DNA of 57,422 nt from Pseudomonas sp. RIT623 (lineage in GTDB: Bacteria > Pseudomonadota > Gammaproteobacteria > Pseudomonadales > Pseudomonadaceae). The stretch lies in NCBI RefSeq assembly GCF_004519305.1, contig NZ_SOZA01000032.1, forward strand, positions 1 through 57,422, in the 5' to 3' direction. The notes beneath the pieces are model-generated. The model was given only the letters and a program-made list of their open reading frames with translations. It was not told the origin of the DNA and made no database searches. The translations under genes were made by a program, and so were the position numbers. Of the stretch, positions 23,863-31,314 are shown piece after piece (position 1 is the first letter of the stretch; the number at the start of each line of letters is the position of its first letter).

Positions 23863-25721
23863 AGGGTCGGCCTGCGCCCGGGCTTGGCGGTCCAGCGCAT
23901 GATCTCGCCGCGTTCGCTGGTGCGCAGCACGGTTTCGGTGAAGCTGTTGATCGACACGTAGCGGGTCAGGAAGCGCTCGAATACCGCGCCGAGCAGGAAT
24001 ACCCCGGTACCGCGGAAGGCGTTCTCGTCGAAGGTCAGGGTGATCTCCAGGCCGCGGCCGAAGACGATCGGCCCGGGCATCGGCAGGCGCCGGGTGCAGG
24101 GCTTGCTGCTGACCTCGCGCAGGCCGTCGATCTGCAGCAGCAGGGCGCTGTCCTGCGGGTCGCCGTACAGGCGCAGCAGTTCGCGCAGGGCGGCGGCGCC
24201 CTGGCCTTGTTCGGCCAGCGACAGGTAGTTCAGCGACAATTGGCTGATCAGGCGCCAGGCACGATTATCGTGGGCATGGCTGGCCTTGGGCCGGCTGGGG
24301 CCGGCCAGGCAGCGCACGGCGGCGACCGGGGCGCTGTCGGCCAGGCTGAAGTCGCTGCGCCCGTCGCCGACGTTCATGAACAGCGGCAGGTCGCGGTTGC
24401 TGCACAAGGCGCTGATGCCCAGCTGGCGCAGATCATGGCGGTAGGGCGCTTGCTGGCCGTCGACCAGGCTGACGAAGGTCTCGCTGCCCATGTAGCTGGA
24501 GCGCGTGCCATTGCGCCGCTGTTCGCTGGACAGCACCCGTGGCTCGCGGCGGACGATGTAGTAGGCCTGGTCGCGGCCATAGCGCGATGGGTCGCGCACG
24601 GCATAGAACGGCAGGAACTCCTGGTCCGGGCCAGTGCCGTGGCCGCTGACTCGTTGCAACGAGTGAATCTCGAAATCGGTAGGCCGGGTGCGGTCGGCGA
24701 TCACGTGGTGCTCATGCACCCGGTCGGTCAGGTGGATGCGGTCGACCCGGCGCGGGAACAGGTTGATCGCCGGGGTGCAGAACGGCACGAACTGGCTGGC
24801 GTCGACACTGCTTTCCAGGCTCTGCTCGAAGCGTTCGAACAGCACGATGATCTCCAGATCCTGGCCGTTGCAGCGTTTCACTGCTCGCTCCAGGCCGGCG
24901 AAATCGACGAACAGGAAGCGTTGCGGCAGGGCGAAGTATTCCTGCAACAGGCGATAGCCCTGGAATGCCTGGGGCACCACCGGCAGCGCCGCTTCGCGGT
25001 CGTCGAAGCCGCATGGCAGCAAGGCGTCCTCGACCGGTATGCGTTCGTTCCACTCGGCGCCCGGCTGGCGCACGAACACCGCGCAGGCGCTGCCCAGCAG
25101 CTGCTCGTAGAGGCGGAACGGGGTTTCGTCGGCGCCGTTGAGGTACAGCGGCAGGTGGCTCAGCGGCAGGCTGGCGAACGGGATTTCGGCGCCGCTGCGC
25201 AGGCTCAGGCGCAGGCCGGCGCGGGCTTTCGGTTCGCTGGCGGCCAGGCGCCCGAGCACAGCGCCGGGGTTGCCGAAGTACTCGGCCCGGGCCACCTGCA
25301 AGGGCCACAGGGTGACGTCCTGGGTACTGCGAAACTCGCAGGGTGTCTGTGAGTTGCGTCCGAGATTGGCGCGCAGCACGCTGTCACGGGGTAGCTGGAA
25401 TCCGGCGGCCAGCGAGCCTTCGTCGGGGTCGGTCTGCAATTGCACCACGGTCATCGACGGGGTCGGCGCCAGGTAGTGCGGGTAGGCGATTTCCAGCAGG
25501 TTGTGGGTGAAGGTCGGGTACTCGGCGTCGAGTTTGAGCTGCACCCGCGCGGTGAGGTAGGCGAAACCTTCGAGCAGGCGCTCGACATAAGGGTCGGCGC
25601 ACTCGATCCCGGACAGCGTCAGGCGCCCGGCGATCTTCGGGTATTCCTTGGCGAACTCGGCGGCACCCTCGCGGATGTGCTGCAGCTCCTGGTTGTACAG
25701 CTCGAGCAGGCGCGGGTTCAT
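23859..25721 (-). CDS. tssF: T6SS baseplate protein TssF
   Basis: TssF is the largest wedge protein of the baseplate. The 620 residues nearly equal P. aeruginosa TssF1. The start MNPRLLELYNQELQHIREGA is the family N-terminus and sets the ATG at 25721, 4 bases inside the tssE end (ATGA); the longer open frame is spurious. TssF and TssG together position the sheath and recruit VgrG. Confidence 0.95.
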   Translation of the reverse strand: MNPRLLELYNQELQHIREGAAEFAKEYPKIAGRLTLSGIECADPYVERLLEGFAYLTARVQLKLDAEYPTFTHNLLEIAYPHYLAPTPSMTVVQLQTDPDEGSLAAGFQLPRDSVLRANLGRNSQTPCEFRSTQDVTLWPLQVARAEYFGNPGAVLGRLAASEPKARAGLRLSLRSGAEIPFASLPLSHLPLYLNGADETPFRLYEQLLGSACAVFVRQPGAEWNERIPVEDALLPCGFDDREAALPVVPQAFQGYRLLQEYFALPQRFLFVDFAGLERAVKRCNGQDLEIIVLFERFEQSLESSVDASQFVPFCTPAINLFPRRVDRIHLTDRVHEHHVIADRTRPTDFEIHSLQRVSGHGTGPDQEFLPFYAVRDPSRYGRDQAYYIVRREPRVLSSEQRRNGTRSSYMGSETFVSLVDGQQAPYRHDLRQLGISALCSNRDLPLFMNVGDGRSDFSLADSAPVAAVRCLAGPSRPKASHAHDNRAWRLISQLSLNYLSLAEQGQGAAALRELLRLYGDPQDSALLLQIDGLREVSSKPCTRRLPMPGPIVFGRGLEITLTFDENAFRGTGVFLLGAVFERFLTRYVSINSFTETVLRTSERGEIMRWTAKPGRRPTL

Positions 25722-26233
25722 GCGCGCCTCCGGCGCTCGGCGGGCGCCACCCGGACATGGCCGGACTCCAGGTCGACGTCGGTCTGCAGCAGCAACGGCA
25801 GCGCCGCCGGCTGGGCCCACAGGTCGCCTTCGATCTCGAAGCTCAGGGCGTTGGCGTTCATCTCGCCGGGGGCGGCCTGGGCGCGCACCTTGAGGGTATG
25901 GGCGAGAATGCGTGGCTCGTAGGTGGCGATGGCCTGGTGGATGATGCGCTCCAGGGCGTTCAGGTCGATGTTCGAGGCACTGTTGCCGGCCAGGGCCGGC
26001 AGGCCATAGTTGACCACCGAGGCGCCGGCGTGGGTGTTCAGGGTGTCGGTGCTGTCGAGCAAAGAGGTGGTGTTGAGCAGCCAGGCCAGGTCGCGCAGTA
26101 CCGAGGCCTTGAGCTGCTGCAGGCTGAGCACGCGCTTGTCCGGGGCTTCCTGCGGGTTGCCCGGGTCGTCGTCGGTCAGGCGATCGAGCAGCGAGGGCTG
26201 CAGGCGGTCGCGGGTGGCGATTTCGGCTACCAC
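25718..26233 (-). CDS. tssE: T6SS baseplate protein TssE, GTG start
   Basis: TssE is the gp25-like baseplate protein that starts sheath polymerisation. The 171-residue product has the gp25 EPR segment in ATYEPRILAHTLKV, near residue 125. No ATG fits the family start; the GTG at 26233 gives VAEIATRDRLQPSLLDRL, the expected N-terminus. This GTG overlaps the stop of the immunity-like gene upstream by 7 bases, so a core T6SS gene is translationally tied to an inserted effector cassette. AGGGA precedes it. Confidence 0.92.
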   Translation of the reverse strand: MVAEIATRDRLQPSLLDRLTDDDPGNPQEAPDKRVLSLQQLKASVLRDLAWLLNTTSLLDSTDTLNTHAGASVVNYGLPALAGNSASNIDLNALERIIHQAIATYEPRILAHTLKVRAQAAPGEMNANALSFEIEGDLWAQPAALPLLLQTDVDLESGHVRVAPAERRRRA

Positions 26234-26637
26234 TGGAACATCCCTGTGAACATTTTCTGGTCTTCGAAGCCGGTGTCGCACGAGGCGCTCGGTGCCGGCG
26301 TGGACGCCTCCAGGCCGGCCTGGGTCAGGCGCACGGCGCGCGAGGTCTTCAGGCATGCGCCCTTGAGCGTCGGATGCGGCTGCACGTGGGTGACCAGTAT
26401 GATCGGCATGCCGTTGAACTGCTCGACCCTAGCCTTGCCGGCGCGGTCCGGGCTGAGGCTGCACGGCCACTGCATGTCCAGCGCCAGGCTTTGCTCGCCA
26501 CGGCTGAGCACGCACTGGCCGGCACGCTCGGCGAGGGTCACGGGCTGGCCGTCGAGCGTGGCCTCGGTCAGCAGCTCGGCATCGGCGCAGGCGCTCAGGG
26601 CCAGCAGCAGGGCGCCTGCCAGTGCCGCGCGGCTCAT
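26227..26637 (-). CDS. tai4: Tai4-like immunity protein candidate, lipoprotein
   Basis: A 136-residue exported protein. The N-terminus has a hydrophobic stretch ending in a lipobox, LSAC, with the acylated Cys at 17, so it should be held on a periplasmic membrane face. The mature part has four further cysteines (C42, C59, C95, C120), suitable for disulfides. Position is the main evidence for immunity: its ATG overlaps the tae4 TGA (ATGA, 26634-26637), the classic effector-immunity arrangement. Known Tai4 proteins are small, periplasmic and disulfide-bonded. Sequence similarity to Tai4 was not tested, so the name is provisional. Confidence 0.7.
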   Translation of the reverse strand: MSRAALAGALLLALSACADAELLTEATLDGQPVTLAERAGQCVLSRGEQSLALDMQWPCSLSPDRAGKARVEQFNGMPIILVTHVQPHPTLKGACLKTSRAVRLTQAGLEASTPAPSASCDTGFEDQKMFTGMFQW

Positions 26638-27068
26638 GTCAGTTCCCAGAACCAGACCTGCTTGGACTGGTAGTTCTGGTCGGAGAAGCCCTTGGTCAGG
26701 CCGCGGTTCCACAGGTCGATATGGTCGCCCGTGCGGTTTTCCTGGCTTTGCCCGGCACGGGCGAAGCAGTCCTTGTAGAAGATGATCCCGGTCTTGGCTT
26801 TGAGCGTCTCGCGTTCCTGGGCGCTGCCGCCGATGCGCTGCGGGCGGCCGAGCTGGCGCTCCAGCCAGTTGGCCAGGGATTCGGCGCCACGGGCATGGCC
26901 ATGGGCGCACTTGGGTTCGGTGTAGGTCGACTTGTTGACCTTCAGGCCCATCTCTCCATTGAGCGCGATGCTCATGCGGATGGCGCACTGATTGTCCCAC
27001 GGGCCGTCGCAGGGCGAGGACACCTTTGGGTAGGCATTCCACAGGTTGATGAAAGAAGGCTTGGCCAT
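26634..27068 (-). CDS. tae4: Tae4-family T6SS peptidoglycan amidase effector
   Basis: Tae4 enzymes are NlpC/P60-like amidases that cut the gamma-D-Glu-mDAP bond in the wall of rival cells. The 144-residue protein shows the family start KPSFINLWNAYP, the catalytic Cys28 in NQCAIRMS, the CAHGHARGAESLANWL block, and the catalytic His116 in GDHIDLWN. It has no signal peptide, as expected for an effector carried through the Hcp tube; its size suits Hcp-lumen delivery. GGTGA precedes the ATG at 27068; a GTG at 27077 is possible. It lies 72 bases after hcp, in the slot that tagJ occupies in HSI-I. Confidence 0.93.
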   Translation of the reverse strand: MAKPSFINLWNAYPKVSSPCDGPWDNQCAIRMSIALNGEMGLKVNKSTYTEPKCAHGHARGAESLANWLERQLGRPQRIGGSAQERETLKAKTGIIFYKDCFARAGQSQENRTGDHIDLWNRGLTKGFSDQNYQSKQVWFWELT

Positions 27069-27140
27069 AAGGTTCACCGTGAGCGGGTGAGACGTGGGAG
27101 GGGGCGTGCGCGCCGGGTGGGCCGCCGCGCACGCGGTCGA

Positions 27141-27629
27141 TCAGATCTTGACGTTGGAGCGGATGTTCCAGCCGTACTTGATCGGGCCGCCTTCCTTGGT
27201 GCCGTCGGCTTTCTGCGGCTGGTAGTCGACGGTGACCTTGGCGAAGTTCAGGGTCACGTTCTCGGTCAGGCGGTCATCGCTGCCCGAGCCGCCGGTGCTC
27301 AGCGAGCTGATGATCACCTCTTCGAGGTTGATGATCAGGTACTCGACCTGGCTTTCACCGCCGGCCTTGCGCACGGTCAGCTTGACCTTGTCGATGTGCT
27401 TGCCGCTGGAGCAGTGGGCCATCAGGTTGGGGCTGGACTTGTCGATGTACTTGGTGATCGACAGGTCCTGGATGTTGACCTTGCCCGAGCCGCCGCCGCT
27501 GCCCAGGTGCATGTTGCCGGACTGGGACATGCCCCAGCTCCAGTTGAGCACGTCGATTTCGTCCTTGTGGGCCTTGTCGTGGGACTCGCCCTTGATGTCG
27601 CCGATCTTGATGAAAATATCTACAGCCAT
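27141..27629 (-). CDS. hcp: T6SS tube protein Hcp (TssD)
   Basis: Hcp stacks as hexameric rings to make the inner tube and also carries small effectors in its lumen. The 162 residues equal P. aeruginosa Hcp1 and begin with the typical MAVDIFIKIGDIKGES. HKDEIDVLNWSWGMSQSG and GKHIDKVKLTVRKAGG are family segments. Downstream in the operon is tae4, whose product is a plausible Hcp passenger. A long REP hairpin separates hcp from tssC and may protect or shape the transcript, since Hcp is needed in excess. Confidence 0.98.
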   Translation of the reverse strand: MAVDIFIKIGDIKGESHDKAHKDEIDVLNWSWGMSQSGNMHLGSGGGSGKVNIQDLSITKYIDKSSPNLMAHCSSGKHIDKVKLTVRKAGGESQVEYLIINLEEVIISSLSTGGSGSDDRLTENVTLNFAKVTVDYQPQKADGTKEGGPIKYGWNIRSNVKI

Positions 27630-27682
27630 GATGTCCTCGGGATTTCCAGTCGGTTGGCGGTGCTATTGGGGCTGCTGTGCAG

Positions 27683-27754
27683 CCCATCGCGGGACAAGCC
27701 CGCTCCTACAGGATTTGTGCAGCCTTTGTAGGAGCGGGCTTGTCCCGCGATGGG
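27683..27754. repeat. REP element, perfect 28-base inverted repeat
   Basis: Arms 27683-27710 and 27727-27754 are exact reverse complements with a 16-base loop. A smaller hairpin (GGGCTGCTGTGCAGCCC, about 27668-27684) abuts it. It sits inside the T6SS left arm between tssC and hcp. Confidence 0.93.
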
Positions 27755-27779
27755 GCGCGTGCAGCGGCCCCGTTCAGGC

Positions 27780-29273
27780 TTAGGCCCCTTTGGCCGAAGG
27801 CAGTTTCGACACCAGGCGCAGCGACACGGTCAGCCCTTCGAGCTGGTAGTGCGGGCGCAGGTAGAAGCGCGAGTTGTAGTAACCCGGGTTGCCTTCGACG
27901 TCCTCGACCACTACTTCGGCGGCCGCCAGCGGGTGCTGGGCCTTGGTGGTCTCGGTGGAGTGCGCCGGGTCGCCGTCGACGTAGTTGAGGATCCAGTCCT
28001 GCAGCCAGCGCTGCATCTCGTCCTTTTCCTTGAACGAGCCGATCTTGTCGCGAACGATGCACTTCAGGTAATGGGCGAAGCGGCAGGTGGCGAACAGGTA
28101 CGGCAGGCGCGCGGCCAGGTTGGCGTTGGCGGTGGCGTCCGGGTCGTCGTACTCGGCCGGCTTCTGCAGCGACTGCGCGCCGATGAAGGCGGCGAAGTCG
28201 GTGTTCTTCTTGTGCAGCAGCGGCATGAAGCCGTTCTTCGCCAGCTCCGCCTCGCGGCGGTCGGAAATGGCGATCTCGGTCGGGCACTTCATGTCCACGC
28301 CACCGTCGTCGGTGGGGAAGGTGTGCGCCGGCAGGCCCTGTACTTCACCGCCCGATTCCACGCCACGGATGCGCGAGCACCAGCCGTAGTGCTTGAACGA
28401 GCGGTTGATGTTCACCGCCATGGCATAGGCGGCGTTGGCCCAGGTGTACTTGCTGCTGTCGGCGCCGTCGGTGTCTTCCTCGAAGGCGAAGGCCTCGACC
28501 GGGTCGGTCTTGGCGCCGTAGGGCAGGCGCGCCAGGAAACGCGGCATGGTCAGGCCGATGTAGCGCGAGTCTTCCGATTCGCGTAGCGAGCGCCAGCCGG
28601 CGTATTCCGGGGTGGTGAAGATCTTGGTCAGGTCGCGCGGATTGGACAGCTCCTGCCACGAGCCCATGCCCATCACCGTCGGCGAGGCGGCGGAAATGAA
28701 CGGCGCGTGCATCGAGGCGCAAACCTTGGACACCTCGCCCAGCAGCTCGACATCCGGCGGCGACTGGTCGAAGTAGTAGTCGCCCACCAGGCAGCCGTAA
28801 GGCTCGCCGCCGAACTGGCCGTATTCCTCTTCGTAGAGCTTCTTGAACACCGGGCTCTGGTCCCAGGCGGTGCCCTTGAATTTCTTCAGAGTCTTGTGCA
28901 GGTCGTTCTTCGAGATGTTGAGCACGCGGATCTTCAGCTGCTCGTCGCTCTCGGTGTTGTTGACCAGGTAGTGCAGGCCACGCCAGGCGCTTTCCAGTTT
29001 CTGGAAGTCGTCGTGGTGGATGATCTGGTTGACCTGGGCGGTGAGCTTGGCGTCGATGGCGGCGATGATCTGCTCGATCGAGCCGATGGCATCGTTGGAC
29101 ACCAGGTTGGTCTGCGCCAGGGCCTGCTCGGCCAGGGTGCGCACGGCGCTCTCCACGGCTTCCTTGGCCCGCTCGGTCTTGGGCTTGAACTCCTGCAGCA
29201 AGAGGCTGGCGAACTCGCTCGGGTCCTGGGTGGCCGCCTGTGGGGCCTGGCTGTCGCGCAACGGATCGGTCAT
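27780..29273 (-). CDS. tssC: T6SS sheath protein TssC (VipB)
   Basis: TssC is the large subunit of the contractile sheath. The 497-residue protein contains the conserved LESAWRGLHYLVNNTES block near residue 90 and FMPLLHKKNTDFAAFIGAQS near 360. It follows tssB by 11 bases and would be made in near-equal amount. The N-terminal region (about 1-50) includes the helix that meets ClpV in systems that lack TagJ. Confidence 0.97.
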   Translation of the reverse strand: MTDPLRDSQAPQAATQDPSEFASLLLQEFKPKTERAKEAVESAVRTLAEQALAQTNLVSNDAIGSIEQIIAAIDAKLTAQVNQIIHHDDFQKLESAWRGLHYLVNNTESDEQLKIRVLNISKNDLHKTLKKFKGTAWDQSPVFKKLYEEEYGQFGGEPYGCLVGDYYFDQSPPDVELLGEVSKVCASMHAPFISAASPTVMGMGSWQELSNPRDLTKIFTTPEYAGWRSLRESEDSRYIGLTMPRFLARLPYGAKTDPVEAFAFEEDTDGADSSKYTWANAAYAMAVNINRSFKHYGWCSRIRGVESGGEVQGLPAHTFPTDDGGVDMKCPTEIAISDRREAELAKNGFMPLLHKKNTDFAAFIGAQSLQKPAEYDDPDATANANLAARLPYLFATCRFAHYLKCIVRDKIGSFKEKDEMQRWLQDWILNYVDGDPAHSTETTKAQHPLAAAEVVVEDVEGNPGYYNSRFYLRPHYQLEGLTVSLRLVSKLPSAKGA

Positions 29274-29284
29274 GGTCGGTCTCC

Positions 29285-29800
29285 TCAGGCCTTCGGCTCG
29301 GTGTCGGCGGGTTTCGGCGCGCTGGCCAGGGCCTGGAGCAGGGCCGGGTCCTTGATGGCCTTGAGGATGATGTCCTCGGCGCCGGTCTTGCCGTCCATGT
29401 AGGTCAGCAGGTTGGCCAGCTGGGTACGGGCCTCGAGCAGTTGGTTGAGGGCGTCGACCTTGCGCGCCACGGCGGCGGGGCTGAAGTCGTCCATGCTCTC
29501 GAAGGTGATGTCCAGGCTCAGGTTGCCTTCACCGGTCAGCTCGTTGGGCACGTTGAACGCCACGCGCGGCTTCATGGCCTTCAGGCGCGAGTCGAAGTTA
29601 TCGACATCGACCTCCAGGAACTTGCGGTCGGCCACTGCCGGCAGCGGCTCGGCGGGCTTGCCGGCAAGGTCGGAGAGCACACCCATGACGAAGGGCAGCT
29701 GGACCTTCTTCTCGGCGCCGTACAGCTCGACGTCGTACTCGATCTGTACCCGCGGCGCACGGTTGCGCGCGATGAATTTCTGGGAGCTGTCTTTCGCCAC
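29285..29800 (-). CDS. tssB: T6SS sheath protein TssB (VipA)
   Basis: TssB is the small sheath subunit that forms the contractile tube with TssC. The 171 residues begin MAKDSSQKFIARNRAPRVQI and include YGAEKKVQLPFVMGVLSDL, the typical N-terminal core, and the C-terminal helix LLEARTQLANLLTYMDGK. Length matches P. aeruginosa TssB1. Confidence 0.97.
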   Translation of the reverse strand: MAKDSSQKFIARNRAPRVQIEYDVELYGAEKKVQLPFVMGVLSDLAGKPAEPLPAVADRKFLEVDVDNFDSRLKAMKPRVAFNVPNELTGEGNLSLDITFESMDDFSPAAVARKVDALNQLLEARTQLANLLTYMDGKTGAEDIILKAIKDPALLQALASAPKPADTEPKA

Positions 29801-29873
29801 GTTGTTCCTCCTGGTCGCCGGTAGGGCGGCTCTGCTTGTTGCGGGCGTCGGTGTTTAGGCGGCCGGAGCGACG

Positions 29874-30917
29874 TCAGTCGTGTTCCGGGCCGCGCAGGTT
29901 CTCGAATTGCGACATCCCGTCGGGGATCAGGTCGCGGACGATGGTCGCGAAATCGGCGTTGACCAGGTTCTTCGCCCGGCGCAGCAGCACCGGCAGCGGG
30001 CTCGAGGGCTCGTGGCGGGCGTAGTACTGGAGCAGGCGGTCAAGGCTTTGCAGCACGTCGTCGCGGCTGTTCACTTCGCCGGGGCGCGTGGCTGGGCGCG
30101 GCGCGGCGGCAGTGGCGCTGGCCGTGGGCTGCGGGTCGTGCTGGGGGCTCGGCGCAGCCTCGTCGGCGCTGGCGTCCAGCGGGGCCGCGGCACCTTCCGG
30201 GCTGTAGTCGGCGAGCACCTGCTGGACCTGACGCAGTGGCTGGCGCAGGGCGGACAGATCGACGCCACTGGCCGAACCGACCTGGTCGTTGACCCGGTTT
30301 TCGATGCTGTCCAGCGCTTCGCGGGCCAGTTGCAGGGCCTGGCGGCATTGCGCGAGCTGCTCGGGGTCGGCGTCGCGCAGGGCGGCGCCCAGCTCCTCGG
30401 CGCTCAGTTGCTCGCTGGCGAAGTGCTGCACGCCGGCGGCGTGCAGGGCGGCGCGCAGGGTCACCGGGCCGAAGGCGCGCGAACGCACCAGCACGGCGTC
30501 GCGCAGCAGGGCGATGTTGGTGTCGCAGGTGAGGCCGGCCAAGGCGTTGACCCGCACTGTGGGGTCGTTGTCGTCGGCGGCGTCCAGTTGCGGGTGCAGG
30601 TACAGCCAGTATTCGCCGAGCAGGTCGCGGATCAGCTCGAGGCTGGCGGCCAGGCCCGGCAGGCCGTGCAAGGCCAGGTTGGCCTGGACCAGGAAATGGG
30701 TGATGCGCAGGTCCTTGCTGCGTTGCAACAGGGCGCTGCAGGACTGTTCGATGGCGCGCCACTGGGGCGGTTCGGCCGCTTGCACGGCGTCGCCCATCAC
30801 ACGCTCGGGGCGGCCCTGGGCATCGCGTTCCAGTTGCAGGAAATCGGCGTCGTATTCGAGATCGTCGCCACAGGGAAAGTCTGCGGAAACAGCGGCGAGC
30901 AGCAGCGGCGAGTTCAC
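29874..30917 (-). CDS. tssA: T6SS assembly protein TssA
   Basis: TssA coordinates assembly of tube and sheath on the baseplate. The 347-residue protein has the ImpA_N domain at its start (FPCGDDLEYDADFLQLERDA) and an alanine- and proline-rich linker near 230-290. No ATG fits; the GTG at 30917, with GGAG 11 bases upstream, gives the right N-terminus, and the longer frame to 31001 runs into the promoter region. It is the first gene of the left arm; the sigma-54-like site and tandem palindromes upstream are its likely control region. Confidence 0.9.
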   Translation of the reverse strand: MNSPLLLAAVSADFPCGDDLEYDADFLQLERDAQGRPERVMGDAVQAAEPPQWRAIEQSCSALLQRSKDLRITHFLVQANLALHGLPGLAASLELIRDLLGEYWLYLHPQLDAADDNDPTVRVNALAGLTCDTNIALLRDAVLVRSRAFGPVTLRAALHAAGVQHFASEQLSAEELGAALRDADPEQLAQCRQALQLAREALDSIENRVNDQVGSASGVDLSALRQPLRQVQQVLADYSPEGAAAPLDASADEAAPSPQHDPQPTASATAAAPRPATRPGEVNSRDDVLQSLDRLLQYYARHEPSSPLPVLLRRAKNLVNADFATIVRDLIPDGMSQFENLRGPEHD

Positions 30918-31013
30918 CAGAATTCGATCTCCATATCGGCCCTTGGCACGGGCTTCGTATACGCCAAGTTGCAACTGTGAACTGGCGCACAAACTTGTCA
31001 AAGAATGCGAAGT

Positions 31014-31032
31014 TGATATCAGTGTGATATCA
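31014..31032. promoter_or_regulatory. tandem TGATATCA palindromes, candidate operator
   Basis: TGATATCAGTGTGATATCA is two copies of a perfect 8-base palindrome separated by GTG, so their centres are 11 bases apart, one helical turn. It lies 97 bases upstream of tssA and about 280 upstream of fha. Confidence 0.5.
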
Positions 31033-31151
31033 CTTTGGCACTCTCAAGTTGCGCATTTATGGTTTATTTCCAAATTGCTGTCAAGGTAAGCTACGCGCCG
31101 CGAGGGGGCGACTGTGAACCAGTTGGCAAGCCTTCGTGTCCATTGGTCAGG

Positions 31152-31167
31152 TGCCATCAAAGTGCCT
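31152..31167 (-). promoter_or_regulatory. sigma-54-like promoter facing tssA
   Basis: On the minus strand the site reads AGGCACTTTGATGGCA: GG and GC are 12 bases apart as sigma-54 requires, with GGCAC at -24. The -12 half is TGGCA instead of TTGCA. The start point would be near 31140, giving a leader of over 200 bases. Confidence 0.4.
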
Positions 31168-31314
31168 TGCCGATAGGGTTTAATACGACCTTCCGGAATG
31201 AGGCTTCTCGGCGATAACCCAGCGTTCACACGGGGTTGGCCGGTTTGCTGGGTCGGGCTTGCACATCCACTCAAATGGATGGATAAGTGTTTCATATATA
31301 TGCAAGGAGGCATG

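Larger units (their letters stand above)
30918..31314. other. 397-base divergent control region between tssA and fha
   Basis: This gap must hold promoters for both T6SS arms. It is more AT-rich than its flanks. Visible elements are the tandem palindromes at 31014-31032, a sigma-54-like site facing tssA at 31152-31167, and AAGGAGG at 31304-31310 for fha. No convincing sigma-70 promoter for fha was found. Two short frames cross the gap but look like chance. Confidence 0.7.

Noticed and set aside
31036..31053. TTGGCACTCTCAAGTTGC on the plus strand as a sigma-54 promoter for fha
   Set aside because: GG and GC are 14 bases apart; sigma-54 needs 12, so the spacing is wrong.
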